NCBI GenBank assembly: GCA_004124385.1
Contig: SCKN01000003.1
Coordinates: forward strand, 107,501-171,500
DNA length: 64,000 nucleotides
Source of the DNA: Fidelibacterota bacterium
GTDB lineage: Bacteria > Fidelibacterota > Marinisomatia > Marinisomatales > TCS55
Direction of reading: 5' to 3'
Within the stretch, counting starts at the first letter, position 1. Every line of letters starts with the position of its first letter. The position numbers and the translations under genes are program-made. Shown here in pieces: positions 9,828 through 18,328 of this stretch. The notes beneath the pieces are model-generated. The model searched no databases and was not told the origin of the DNA. It saw nothing but the letters and a program-made list of their open reading frames with translations.

Positions 9828-11387
9828 ATGACTAAAAATCGCGGAAATATCCTTTGGGTCGATGACGAAGTTGACCATTTAAAGCCCCATATTATTTTCT
9901 TGGAAGATAAAGGGTTTAACATGTCCAAAACCACCAATGGTCAGGATGCTGTTACTATGGTGAGTCGGGATGCCTATGATCTTGTATTATTGGATCAATA
10001 TATGCCCGGAAAAGACGGTATGACCACCCTCCGTGAAATCAAAGAGATCAAACCGGGACTCCCCGTAATTTTGATTACCAAGAGTGAGGAAGAAGATCTC
10101 ATGGATGAAGCTATTTCCGAAAATGTGGCTCAATTCCTCATTAAACCGGTGAATCCAACCCAGATATTCATGGCCTGCAAACAGGTGTTAGAGCAGTCAA
10201 AGATTCGGGAAGAAAGTGCTACCAGAGGTTATTTGCAGGAATTTCAAAAAATCCAATTTCAACTGCAGGAAGAAATGTCAGCGGATGATTGGTGGGATAT
10301 ATATTCACGATTGGTGAAATGGCAATTAGAATTTGATAATCACCCAGATATTAGTTTGGGAGATATTCTTGCTGAACAAATACAGTCTGCTAATAGCCAA
10401 TTTGTAAAATTTATAACAACACATTATAAGAATTGGTTGTTTAAGGAGGATCGTCCAGTTTTATCCAATGATGTCTTTAAAACATTTGTAAAGCCGGAAA
10501 TTGAACAACAGCGTAAAACGTGTTTAGTCGTTATCGATGCATTGCGTTATGATCAATTCAAGGTTATCCAGGATTTTCTGAACCCCTATTATGACATAAA
10601 GTTTGATTACCAATTTTCATTGTTACCTACAGCAACACCTTTTAGCCGCAATGCCATTTTTTCCGGTTTATTTCCTGATGAATTTATTAAACGGTTTCCG
10701 GAACAATTGAATGATATGGTCACCCACGCCAAAAGCTTAAATCAGCATGAGAAAAAAATGATGCGGTTTGCCATGGATAAAGCCGGGTTCAAAGAAAAAA
10801 CCTTACGTTATGAGAAAATTAATACTGCTGAACAGGGTAAAAGATTCCAATCGCATTATTCAGAAATAAAGAATATAGATGTGTTGGGATTGGTCGTCAA
10901 TTTTGTAGATATGCTGGCCCATAAACGAGCTGAATCGGATGTGTTGAAAGAAATGGTTCCGGATGTATCGGGCTATCGATCGGCGATTCGAACGTGGTTT
11001 GAGCATTCCTGGCTATTTACATTATTAAGAGATTTAAGCCGAGATGGTTTTACGGTTATTATGACCAGTGACCATGGCAGCGCTCAAGTTTCAAAGGGAG
11101 TTTTGGTCGGAGCCGATAAAGAAACATCTAAAGGTGTTCGCTATAAGATTGGCCGAAATTTGAGCACCAATGAAAAACATGCTTTAATCATTCGTCATCC
11201 GGCAGATTACCGTTTAATCAATTTAATGCACCAAACCACGTATCTCATCGCTAAAGAAGATGTATTTTTTCTCTATCCAAACCAACAGCATAAATATGAA
11301 AGTCGCTTGAAAGATAGTTTCCAGCATGGTGGAATTTCATTGGAAGAAATGATGGTTCCGGTGGTAACAATGCGCAGTAAATCCTGA
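9828..11387 (+). CDS. porX: PorX-type response regulator with PglZ phosphatase domain
   Basis: A 519-residue two-domain protein matching the length of PorX from Bacteroidota. Residues 7-125 form a receiver domain with the acidic pair in 'LWVDDEV', the phospho-acceptor Asp56 in 'LLDQYMPGKDG' and Lys in 'FLIKPVNP'. A helical linker follows. From about residue 230 there is a PglZ domain of the alkaline-phosphatase superfamily, with metal ligands in 'VVIDALRYDQF' (Asp237) and 'MTSDHGSAQV', and Thr268/Thr270 in 'LPTATPFSRN' where the nucleophile lies. In Bacteroidota, PorX, activated by the kinase PorY, controls T9SS genes and hydrolyses cyclic oligonucleotides. It sits directly upstream of tsaE, an arrangement also seen in Bacteroidota. 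Specific activity here is inferred from family. Confidence 0.93.
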   Translation: MTKNRGNILWVDDEVDHLKPHIIFLEDKGFNMSKTTNGQDAVTMVSRDAYDLVLLDQYMPGKDGMTTLREIKEIKPGLPVILITKSEEEDLMDEAISENVAQFLIKPVNPTQIFMACKQVLEQSKIREESATRGYLQEFQKIQFQLQEEMSADDWWDIYSRLVKWQLEFDNHPDISLGDILAEQIQSANSQFVKFITTHYKNWLFKEDRPVLSNDVFKTFVKPEIEQQRKTCLVVIDALRYDQFKVIQDFLNPYYDIKFDYQFSLLPTATPFSRNAIFSGLFPDEFIKRFPEQLNDMVTHAKSLNQHEKKMMRFAMDKAGFKEKTLRYEKINTAEQGKRFQSHYSEIKNIDVLGLVVNFVDMLAHKRAESDVLKEMVPDVSGYRSAIRTWFEHSWLFTLLRDLSRDGFTVIMTSDHGSAQVSKGVLVGADKETSKGVRYKIGRNLSTNEKHALIIRHPADYRLINLMHQTTYLIAKEDVFFLYPNQQHKYESRLKDSFQHGGISLEEMMVPVVTMRSKS

Positions 11388-11397
11388 AATAGTTTCC

Positions 11398-11841
11398 ATG
11401 TCTGATCATTTTACGATAAATTTGGATAGTATTTCTGCAACACAAAATTTTGCATCTGAAATGGCTGCAAAAATTCAAAATCCATGTGTCATTGCCATGA
11501 CAGGAGACCTTGGCAGTGGAAAAACAACTTTTACTCAAGGATTTGCAAGAGGAATGGGCATCAAGGATAATGTGGGTTCACCCACATTTAAATTGGTAAG
11601 CGAATACAAAGGCGAACATTTATTGTTGAATCACGTGGATTGTTATCGACTGGAAAATGAAAAAGATTTTTTCAATATTGGCGGTGAAAAGTATTTAGTA
11701 CCGGATGGAGCAATCACCATAATAGAATGGTCAGAGAAAATTACTAACGTGATTCCCCGGGATGCCATCATCATTGATTTCAAGCGAATTCCGGAAAAAC
11801 CGGATGTTAGGATTTTGATGATCGAAGGTTGGACACCGTGA
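11398..11841 (+). CDS. tsaE: tRNA threonylcarbamoyladenosine biosynthesis ATPase TsaE
   Basis: A 147-residue cytoplasmic ATPase, normal length for TsaE (YjeE). The Walker A motif 'GDLGSGKTTFTQGFARG' is at about residue 35, followed by 'VGSPTFKLVSEY' (switch I-like), 'HVDCYRL' and 'IIEWSEKI', all diagnostic of the family. TsaE works with TsaB and TsaD to place the t6A modification on A37 of ANN-decoding tRNAs; TsaB is the next gene (13-base overlap), while tsaD is not in this window. It lies ten bases after porX. Confidence 0.95.
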   Translation: MSDHFTINLDSISATQNFASEMAAKIQNPCVIAMTGDLGSGKTTFTQGFARGMGIKDNVGSPTFKLVSEYKGEHLLLNHVDCYRLENEKDFFNIGGEKYLVPDGAITIIEWSEKITNVIPRDAIIIDFKRIPEKPDVRILMIEGWTP

Positions 11842-12473
11842 ATATTCTCGCCATTGAAACAGCGACAGAAGTGTGTGGCATCGCTTATTACGAAAATGAT
11901 TCGATTAAGGGAATTGAAGAAAAAATCATTCCCCGCCAGCACGCTGCATCTTTGCCTTTGTTTTATAAAGCTCTGCAGGAAAAAACGGGATTATTATTAA
12001 ATACGCTGGACGGAATTGCAGTGTCCATGGGTCCGGGATCGTTTACTGGTTTGAGAATTGGGTTAAGTTATGCCAAAGGGCTTGCCTTCAGCCATGATTT
12101 ACCGATTATTCCAGTACCCACTTTGCAAGCGATTGCTTCTGATGTACATTTAGATGATGAATTTCACGTTTTAGTTTTTTCACATCGCGATATGATTTAT
12201 CATCAAAAATTTTCAGCAGACCTTCAACAAAAGTCCAATGCAGCAGTCAGCAAATGGTCAGACTTAAAACCGTTAATTGAAAATAGTGCCTGTTTCCATA
12301 TTAAGTGTGATACATTTCTGGAAGATCATGACAGAGCACATAAAGTGCAGCCATCTGCAAAAAATATTGGTTCACTGGCATTAACTTATTATGCTGATTG
12401 GGTTGAAGAAAAACCGTATGCATTGGTTCCAAACTATATTGCTCCATTTGAAATAAAAATACCAAATGATTAG
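11829..12473 (+). CDS. tsaB: tRNA threonylcarbamoyladenosine biosynthesis protein TsaB
   Basis: A 214-residue protein of the ASKHA fold. It opens with 'NILAIETATEVCGIAYYEND' and carries the family signature 'VSMGPGSFTGLRIGLSYAKG' and 'IPVPTLQAIA'. TsaB has no catalytic site of its own. It forms a heterodimer with TsaD and binds TsaE during t6A synthesis. The frame overlaps tsaE by 13 bases and rimI by eight, the standard tsaE-tsaB-rimI order of many bacteria. The C-terminal half is short and divergent (as often in FCB bacteria), ending 'LVPNYIAPFEIK'. Confidence 0.94.
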   Translation: MDTVNILAIETATEVCGIAYYENDSIKGIEEKIIPRQHAASLPLFYKALQEKTGLLLNTLDGIAVSMGPGSFTGLRIGLSYAKGLAFSHDLPIIPVPTLQAIASDVHLDDEFHVLVFSHRDMIYHQKFSADLQQKSNAAVSKWSDLKPLIENSACFHIKCDTFLEDHDRAHKVQPSAKNIGSLALTYYADWVEEKPYALVPNYIAPFEIKIPND

Positions 12474-12906
12474 ACGAGCAAATATAAATGATGTCGACGT
12501 TATTACAGAAATTGAGATCAGGGTTTTTCGACATCCATGGAACAAAAAACAAATTCTACAGGAATTAAAACAAGAAAATGGAAAAGTAGTTTATGTTGAG
12601 ATTGAGGAAGTCATTATTGGATATATCATGATTCAAACTGTGAAAAATGAATCCCAAATTTTGAATATTGCAATAGATTTACCTTTCCAACACCGTGGAT
12701 TTGGCAAAAAACTATTGCAGCATACTTTGGGTGAACTTGGTGCTGAAACAGATGTATTTTTAGAAGTGCGCGAATCCAATTTGCCGGCTATTAAGTTATA
12801 CTCTGAATTTAACTTCGAAGAAATTGGTGTTCGTGAACAGTATTACTCTGATGGCGAAGACGCCATAGTTATGTTTAAAAAAGCTGAATCGTATGTCCTG
12901 GTATAA
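12466..12906 (+). CDS. rimI: Ribosomal-protein-alanine N-acetyltransferase RimI-like
   Basis: A 146-residue GNAT enzyme. The acetyl-CoA loop is visible in 'DLPFQHRGFGKKLLQHTL' (R-G-F-G-K), with upstream strand 'SQILNIAIDLPFQ' and downstream 'VFLEVRESNLPAIKLYSEFN', the RimI signature. The C-terminal 'REQYYSDGEDAIVMFKK' is also typical. RimI acetylates the N-terminal alanine of ribosomal protein S18 in E. coli; in other lineages its targets are broader. It overlaps tsaB by eight bases and accD by 14, so the block is translated as one unit. Confidence 0.92.
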   Translation: MIRRANINDVDVITEIEIRVFRHPWNKKQILQELKQENGKVVYVEIEEVIIGYIMIQTVKNESQILNIAIDLPFQHRGFGKKLLQHTLGELGAETDVFLEVRESNLPAIKLYSEFNFEEIGVREQYYSDGEDAIVMFKKAESYVLV

Positions 12907-13729
12907 ACGTAAAGACGACAAAATTAAAGAACGGGATAAAAAGTCCATCCCGGACGGACTGTGGGAAAAATGTCCTTCATGCAGCGAAATTCTTTATCGT
13001 CCGGAATTAGAAAAAAACCATTCAGTCTGCAGACATTGTAACCACCATTTTCGTGTTTCATCCGTTCTTTATTTAGATATTCTTCTCGATAGCGGTTCAA
13101 TGACAGAATTGTTTGCTGATATTGAATCGACTGATCCGTTAAATTTCAAAGCAAAAAAGAAATACAAAGATCAGATAAAAACCGCTCAAGAAAAAACGAA
13201 TCACAAAGATGCCATTAATTGTTATTCAGGATCCATAAATGATAATGGCGTTGTATTGGCCATCATGAATTTCGGATTTATCGGTGGCAGTATGGGTTCG
13301 GTGGTGGGCGAAAAAGTGTCCCGCTCCATCGAGTATGCCCGGGAACATAAATTGCCTTTAATTATCGTGTGTGCTTCCGGTGGCGCCCGCATGCAGGAAG
13401 GGGCTCTTTCATTGATGCAATTGGCAAAAACCAGTACCAAGCTAGCCCGATTTTCTGATGAGGGAGGTTTATACATTCCTATTCTAACGGACCCAACCAC
13501 AGGTGGTGTAACGGCTAGTTACGGCATGCTGGGCGATATCATTCTTGCCGAGCCGGGTGCATTAATTGGATTTGCCGGCCCCCGAGTCATCAAACAAACT
13601 ATTGGTCAGGATTTACCCGAAGGATTTCAGCGAGCTGAATTCTTGTTGAAAAAAGGATTTGTTGACCATATTGTTTCCAGGGATGAAATGAAATCAATAC
13701 TGACAGATTTGATACGCATGCTGACATGA
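12893..13729 (+). CDS. accD: Acetyl-CoA carboxylase carboxyltransferase subunit beta
   Basis: A 278-residue subunit of the carboxyltransferase half of acetyl-CoA carboxylase, which makes malonyl-CoA for fatty acid synthesis. The N-terminal zinc ribbon is intact: Cys27, Cys30, Cys46 and Cys49 (CPSC ... CRHC). The crotonase-fold core follows, with 'GFIGGSMGSVVGEK', 'ASGGARMQEGALSLMQ' and 'TTGGVTASYGMLGDI', the usual oxyanion-hole and CoA-binding segments. Length is normal. The partner accA is not in the window. It overlaps rimI by 14 bases and surE by four. Confidence 0.97.
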   Translation: MSWYKRKDDKIKERDKKSIPDGLWEKCPSCSEILYRPELEKNHSVCRHCNHHFRVSSVLYLDILLDSGSMTELFADIESTDPLNFKAKKKYKDQIKTAQEKTNHKDAINCYSGSINDNGVVLAIMNFGFIGGSMGSVVGEKVSRSIEYAREHKLPLIIVCASGGARMQEGALSLMQLAKTSTKLARFSDEGGLYIPILTDPTTGGVTASYGMLGDIILAEPGALIGFAGPRVIKQTIGQDLPEGFQRAEFLLKKGFVDHIVSRDEMKSILTDLIRMLT

Positions 13730-14490
13730 ATAAAACACGCATCCTGATAACGAACGATGATGGTATTTATGCACCGGGAATCAAGGCGTTATGGAGTGCA
13801 ATGTCCGATCTTGGAGATGTTACAGTTGTTGCGCCAAACAGAGAACAATCGGCTGTAGGCCATGCCATAACAATCAGCGATCCTCTTCGAGTCGATGAAA
13901 TAAAGCGTAGTAATGGTTTCAAAGGTTTTTCTGTGGATGGAACACCTTCCGATTGTGTAAAAATTGCCACCCAGGCTTTATTAACAGACAAACCGGATAT
14001 TATTGTTTCGGGAATAAATCATGGATCAAATACCGGAATGAATATTATTTATTCCGGAACAGTATCTGCCGCCACTGAAGGTACGATGCTGAATATCCCT
14101 TCAGTTGCAATCAGTTTGAATTCATTTGATGAAAGCAACTTTGATGGAGCTAAAGCAGCCGCAAAAGCAGTGGTAGCCCATGTACTGGAAAAGGGATTAC
14201 CCGAAAAAACGTTTTTAAATGTAAATGTACCGGCAATACCGGAAGATGAAATTAAAGGATTCAAAATAACGCAACAGGGTAATGCTGCTTTTAAGGATCG
14301 TTTTGAAAAGCGAGAAGATCCTAGAGGAAAAGTGTATTATTGGATGACAGGACATATGATAGATCCGGATACAGAAACACATATGGATCATTATGCAGTT
14401 TTAGATGGCTATATCAGTATTACGCCCATTCATTACAGGCTTACAAACCATGAGTTTCTTGATGAATTGAGCAGCTGGGATTTTACATGA
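13726..14490 (+). CDS. surE: 5'/3'-nucleotidase SurE
   Basis: A 254-residue metal-dependent survival protein SurE. The N-terminal 'RILITNDDGIYAPGI' supplies the metal ligands Asp11 and Asp12. 'VVAPNREQSAVGHAITI' provides the conserved serine, and 'DIIVSGINHGSNTGMNI' the conserved asparagine. SurE dephosphorylates 5' and 3' nucleoside monophosphates in the cytoplasm and has exopolyphosphatase activity in some species. The frame starts four bases before the accD stop and ends four bases into guaA, so it is fully embedded in the operon. Confidence 0.96.
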   Translation: MNKTRILITNDDGIYAPGIKALWSAMSDLGDVTVVAPNREQSAVGHAITISDPLRVDEIKRSNGFKGFSVDGTPSDCVKIATQALLTDKPDIIVSGINHGSNTGMNIIYSGTVSAATEGTMLNIPSVAISLNSFDESNFDGAKAAAKAVVAHVLEKGLPEKTFLNVNVPAIPEDEIKGFKITQQGNAAFKDRFEKREDPRGKVYYWMTGHMIDPDTETHMDHYAVLDGYISITPIHYRLTNHEFLDELSSWDFT

Positions 14491-16037
14491 ATAATATTCA
14501 TCACGGGGGAGTCGTCATTCTGGATTTTGGCTCACAATATACCCAATTGATTACTAGACGAATCCGTGAACAAAATGTGTATTCAGAAATTTTATCGCCG
14601 GAAACATCTGTGGCTGAAATCGAATCCAGGAAACCGAAAGCAGTCATTCTTTCCGGTGGCCCGGCAAGTGTATTTGCGGATGATTCTCCACAGTTTGATC
14701 CAAATATTTTTCAAATGGACATTCCCATTCTGGGTATTTGCTATGGCCTACAATTACTGGCCCATCATTATAATGGAAAAGTAGAACCGGGCACGAAAGG
14801 TGAATATGGTTTTGCCAAAATCCATCACAATAATTCCAATGCTTTGTTTGATCAAGTGGAGGATGGTTCCCAAGTGTGGTTAAGCCATATGGATAAGGTA
14901 ACAGACGTTCCGGAAGGTTGGTCTGTATTAGCAGAATCCTCCAACGGAGTCGTGGCTGCTATGAGTTCACCAGATGGAAAACGATACGCAACGCAATTTC
15001 ATCCTGAAGTAGCTCATACGACCTTTGGGGAAACAATCATCAATAACTTCCTCTTTAAAATATCCAAATGTGATCCAAGTTGGACAGCTGGGAATTTTAT
15101 CCAAGACCAGGTTCAAAAAATCCAAGAACAAGTAGGTGAAGGACATGTATTATGCGGAGTCAGCGGAGGCGTGGATTCATCCGTTGTAGGAGCGCTGTTG
15201 CATAAAGCTATTGGAGATAGAAGCACAGCTGTTTTGATTGATCACGGTTTATTGCGTAAAAATGAAGCTGTACAATGTGTAGAAGATTTGAAGGATGGAT
15301 TAGGTGTCAATATTCAATCATTTGATGAATCTGAAAAATTTCTTGAAAAACTATCTGGCGTTGAAGATCCGGAACGAAAGCGCAAAATTATTGGCGAACA
15401 GTTCATCCGCTCCTTTGAACATATTGCAAGCGGAATAGGGAAAATGGGTTATTTAGCTCAAGGAACACTTTATCCAGATGTTATTGAAAGCGGCGTAAGT
15501 CATAGTAAAATTGCCCATGTGATTAAAAGTCACCACAATGTTGGCGGTCTTCCGGAAGATATGGAATTTGAGCTTGTGGAACCATTGCGGGAATTATTTA
15601 AGGATGAAGTACGCAAGGTGGGTCGGGAACTGGGATTGCCTGAAGATTTAGTCAATCGCCATCCATTTCCAGGACCTGGATTAGCGGTGCGAATTATTGG
15701 TGAAATAACCAAAGAACGTATTGCTATTCTTCAGGAAGCGGACGATATTTACATGAATTGTCTTCATGAAGCCGGTATTTACGATGATATTTGGCAAGCC
15801 TTTTCAGTCCTGATTCCGGTAAAAACGGTTGGTGTAATGGGCGATCAGCGAACCTATGAAAATTTGCTTGGATTGCGAGCTGTCACCAGCAGCGATGGGA
15901 TGACTGCGGACTGGTACCGTATGCCGGACGATGTTTTATCAACAATTTCAAACCGTATAGTTAATTCAGTAAAAGGGGTTAACAGGGTAGTGTATGATGT
16001 CACATCGAAGCCCCCCGGAACAATTGAGTGGGAATGA
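14487..16037 (+). CDS. guaA: GMP synthase (glutamine-hydrolysing)
   Basis: A 516-residue two-domain enzyme that converts XMP to GMP with glutamine and ATP. Residues about 8-195 are the class I glutamine amidotransferase with nucleophile Cys85 (ILGICYGLQLL) and the His-Glu of 'ATQFHPEVAHT' near residue 172. From about 225 comes the ATP pyrophosphatase with PP-loop 'GVSGGVDSSVVGALLHK', and at the end the dimerisation domain, 'NRIVNSVKGVNRVVYDVTSK' with 'PPGTIEWE'. Length is normal. Its stop codon is the first part of the left inverted repeat that flanks the next gene, so any insertion there happened exactly at the gene end. Confidence 0.98.
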   Translation: MNNIHHGGVVILDFGSQYTQLITRRIREQNVYSEILSPETSVAEIESRKPKAVILSGGPASVFADDSPQFDPNIFQMDIPILGICYGLQLLAHHYNGKVEPGTKGEYGFAKIHHNNSNALFDQVEDGSQVWLSHMDKVTDVPEGWSVLAESSNGVVAAMSSPDGKRYATQFHPEVAHTTFGETIINNFLFKISKCDPSWTAGNFIQDQVQKIQEQVGEGHVLCGVSGGVDSSVVGALLHKAIGDRSTAVLIDHGLLRKNEAVQCVEDLKDGLGVNIQSFDESEKFLEKLSGVEDPERKRKIIGEQFIRSFEHIASGIGKMGYLAQGTLYPDVIESGVSHSKIAHVIKSHHNVGGLPEDMEFELVEPLRELFKDEVRKVGRELGLPEDLVNRHPFPGPGLAVRIIGEITKERIAILQEADDIYMNCLHEAGIYDDIWQAFSVLIPVKTVGVMGDQRTYENLLGLRAVTSSDGMTADWYRMPDDVLSTISNRIVNSVKGVNRVVYDVTSKPPGTIEWE

Positions 16038-16050
16038 TTAGTTAATGGTT
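16037..16050 (+). repeat. Left arm of a 14-bp perfect inverted repeat
   Basis: ATTAGTTAATGGTT is the exact reverse complement of AACCATTAACTAAT at 16470-16483. The arm begins on the last base of the guaA stop codon. Degenerate copies of the same word continue to about 16067 (CAGTTAATAGTTAG). The two arms enclose only the four-helix-bundle gene. Confidence 0.85.
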
Positions 16051-16076
16051 ATCAGTTAATAGTTAGTAGTGATCTA

Positions 16077-16409
16077 ATGGGTAGCGATACAGTCAGAGAA
16101 TTAAGTTACAAATTTGCTCTTCGTATCATTATATTAGTAAAAATACTACAAGAAGAAAAGAAAGAGTATATTTTATCCAAGCAGTTAATGAGGAGTGGAA
16201 CTGCTATTGGGGCATTAGTTCGAGAGGCTCAATTTTCTGCATCAAGTGCAGACTTTATTCATAAATTATCTATCGCATTAAAAGAAGCAAATGAAACGGA
16301 ATATTGGCTTTCACTATTAACGGAGTTGAAGTATTTTCCCAAAGATAGAATGGAACCTATTATCGAAGATAATGTTCCAATTATAAAAAATATTGGTATC
16401 AATTATTAA
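16077..16409 (+). CDS. Four-helix-bundle protein (23S rRNA intervening-sequence-protein-like)
   Basis: A 110-residue all-helical protein of the four-helix-bundle family TIGR02436, which includes proteins encoded in 23S rRNA intervening sequences and is related to Avd accessory proteins. The family marks are 'VRELSYKFALRIIILVKIL', 'LSKQLMRSGTAIGALVREA' and 'FIHKLSIALKEANETEYWLS'. The ATG at 16077 follows a weak ribosome site. It lies alone between guaA and glmS, enclosed by perfect 14-bp inverted repeats, with more degenerate AACCATTAA copies on the right. This resembles a small selfish or mobile cassette, though no transposase or reverse transcriptase is present. The cellular role of such stand-alone proteins is not established. 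Confidence 0.85.
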   Translation: MGSDTVRELSYKFALRIIILVKILQEEKKEYILSKQLMRSGTAIGALVREAQFSASSADFIHKLSIALKEANETEYWLSLLTELKYFPKDRMEPIIEDNVPIIKNIGINY

Positions 16410-16448
16410 AACTAAAAAAGAATACGAAAAGCGAATGCAAAATAGTTT

Positions 16449-16483
16449 AACCATTAATCATCAACCATTAACCATTAACTAAT
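16449..16483 (+). repeat. Right inverted-repeat arm with three AACCATTAA units
   Basis: The word AACCATTAA occurs three times, at 16449-16457, 16463-16471 and 16470-16478. Positions 16470-16483 form the perfect 14-bp inverted match to 16037-16050. The glmS start codon follows six bases later. Confidence 0.8.
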
Positions 16484-16489
16484 GTTTTT

Positions 16490-18328
16490 ATGTGTGGAAT
16501 AGTCGGATATTTCGGTAATAAAGATTCTGTCCCCATTTTAATCAATGGGCTGAAACGCCTTGAATACAGGGGTTACGATTCAGCTGGTTTAGCCGTTATG
16601 GGCGATGATCAAATACATTTTCTGAAAAAAGCGGGTAAAGTGTCTGTTTTGGAAAGAGAAGTGGATGATCATGTACTCCATGGTTCAATCGGGATGGCTC
16701 ACACACGCTGGGCAACACATGGCGAACCCAATGATATCAATGCTCATCCTCATTTGGACCAGGAAGGCAATATTGCTCTTGTCCATAATGGTATTATTGA
16801 GAATTACAATGCACTCAAACAGGTATTGGAAAAAGAGGGTGTTACATTTCAGAGTGAAACGGATTCTGAAGTCCTGGTCCAGTTAATTTCAAAAATTTAT
16901 TATAAAGATGGTTTATCCTTTCCCGAAGCGGTCCAAGCGGCACTCCAAGAAGTGGTGGGTGCCTATGGAATTGTAGTAATGTGCAAGGATGAACCAGATT
17001 TAATGGTGGCTGCACGATACGGCAGTCCATTGGTTTTAGGTGTGGGAGAAGGAGAATATTTTATTGCCAGCGATGCGTCACCTATTATTGAACATACTCG
17101 CAGTGTTGTTTATTTGGATGAAGGTGAAATGGTCGTATTGAAAAATGACGGTTATACCATTTCACAGATAAAAGATAAAAAAGTGGTCTACAAGGATATT
17201 TCCATTATTGAACACGATTTGGAAGCGATTGAAAAAGGCAATTTCCCCCATTTTATGCTCAAAGAGATTCACGAACAGGTAAATACAATAACAGACACCA
17301 TGCGCGGCCGGCTGCAAGTCGATGAAGGGACTGCATTCTTGGGTGGGCTATCAGATTTTATGCCCAGAATTGAACATGCCAAGCAGTATTATATCACTGC
17401 CTGTGGAACATCATGGCACGCTGGACTTATTGGTAAATATTTGCTGGAAGAATTTGCAGGTATTCCTGTTCATGTAGAATATGCATCTGAATTTCGTTAT
17501 CGGCGAACCATTATCGATAAGGATACAGTCGTTATTGCCATCAGTCAATCTGGGGAGACAGCTGATACATTAGCCGCAATTAAGAAAGCGAAAAGCCAAG
17601 GTGCATTAACTCTCGGAATTTGCAATGTTGTGGGAAGTTCAATTGCTCGAAATACCGATTGCGGTGTCTATACCCATGCCGGACCGGAAATCGGTGTTGC
17701 TTCCACCAAAGCATTTACGGCTCAAGTAACAGTTCTTTCCATGCTGGCTCTGCTTTTGGGGCGGAAGAAAGATTTGTCAAAACAACACGGCATTAAACTT
17801 GCCACAGCAATGGCGAATATTGGAAAAGATGTAGAAACTATTTTATCCGACACCTATGACATTGAGACCATTGCTGAAGAACATATGCAAGTGGGCAATT
17901 TTTTATACTTGGGCAGAGGTGTAAATTTTCCTGTTGCGTTGGAAGGTGCATTAAAACTGAAAGAAATTTCCTATATCCATGCAGAAGGATATCCTGCTGC
18001 AGAGATGAAACACGGTCCCATTGCTTTGATTGATGACAATATGCCTGTTGTATTTATTGCGCCCCATGATAAGACATACGATAAAGTATTGTCCAATATT
18101 GAGGAAGTTCACGCCCGTAAGGGACGGATAATCATTTTAACGGATAAAAAATCCAAGGATCTGGAAAAGTTGTCGGATTATATTATTAAAATTCCCCAAT
18201 GCCACCCCCGCGTTTTTCCCATTCTGGCATCCATTCCTTTGCAATTACTTGCGTATCATTTAGCAGTTCTCCGAGGGTGTAATGTGGATATGCCAAGGAA
18301 TTTAGCAAAGTCAGTTACGGTAGAGTAA
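16490..18328 (+). CDS. glmS: Glutamine--fructose-6-phosphate aminotransferase (isomerising)
   Basis: A 612-residue enzyme that makes glucosamine-6-phosphate from fructose-6-phosphate and glutamine, the entry step to UDP-GlcNAc for peptidoglycan and lipopolysaccharide. The catalytic Cys2 follows the initiator methionine (MCGIVGYFGN), which fixes the start. The N-terminal amidotransferase carries 'RLEYRGYDSAGLAV' and 'THTRWATHGEPNDINAHPH'-type motifs. Two SIS domains follow, with 'ACGTSWHAGLIGKYLLEEF', 'ISQSGETADTLAAIKKAK' and 'AEMKHGPIALID', ending 'PRNLAKSVTVE'. Normal length. No glmS ribozyme was recognised in the short upstream region, which is taken up by the inverted-repeat arm. Confidence 0.98.
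   Translation: MCGIVGYFGNKDSVPILINGLKRLEYRGYDSAGLAVMGDDQIHFLKKAGKVSVLEREVDDHVLHGSIGMAHTRWATHGEPNDINAHPHLDQEGNIALVHNGIIENYNALKQVLEKEGVTFQSETDSEVLVQLISKIYYKDGLSFPEAVQAALQEVVGAYGIVVMCKDEPDLMVAARYGSPLVLGVGEGEYFIASDASPIIEHTRSVVYLDEGEMVVLKNDGYTISQIKDKKVVYKDISIIEHDLEAIEKGNFPHFMLKEIHEQVNTITDTMRGRLQVDEGTAFLGGLSDFMPRIEHAKQYYITACGTSWHAGLIGKYLLEEFAGIPVHVEYASEFRYRRTIIDKDTVVIAISQSGETADTLAAIKKAKSQGALTLGICNVVGSSIARNTDCGVYTHAGPEIGVASTKAFTAQVTVLSMLALLLGRKKDLSKQHGIKLATAMANIGKDVETILSDTYDIETIAEEHMQVGNFLYLGRGVNFPVALEGALKLKEISYIHAEGYPAAEMKHGPIALIDDNMPVVFIAPHDKTYDKVLSNIEEVHARKGRIIILTDKKSKDLEKLSDYIIKIPQCHPRVFPILASIPLQLLAYHLAVLRGCNVDMPRNLAKSVTVE

Noticed and set aside
9743-9937. Minus-strand open frame over the porX start
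   Set aside because: It overlaps the strongly supported porX gene and has no recognisable content.
16037-16483. Diversity-generating retroelement suggested by the Avd-like fold
   Set aside because: No reverse transcriptase, template repeat or variable repeat in the window.
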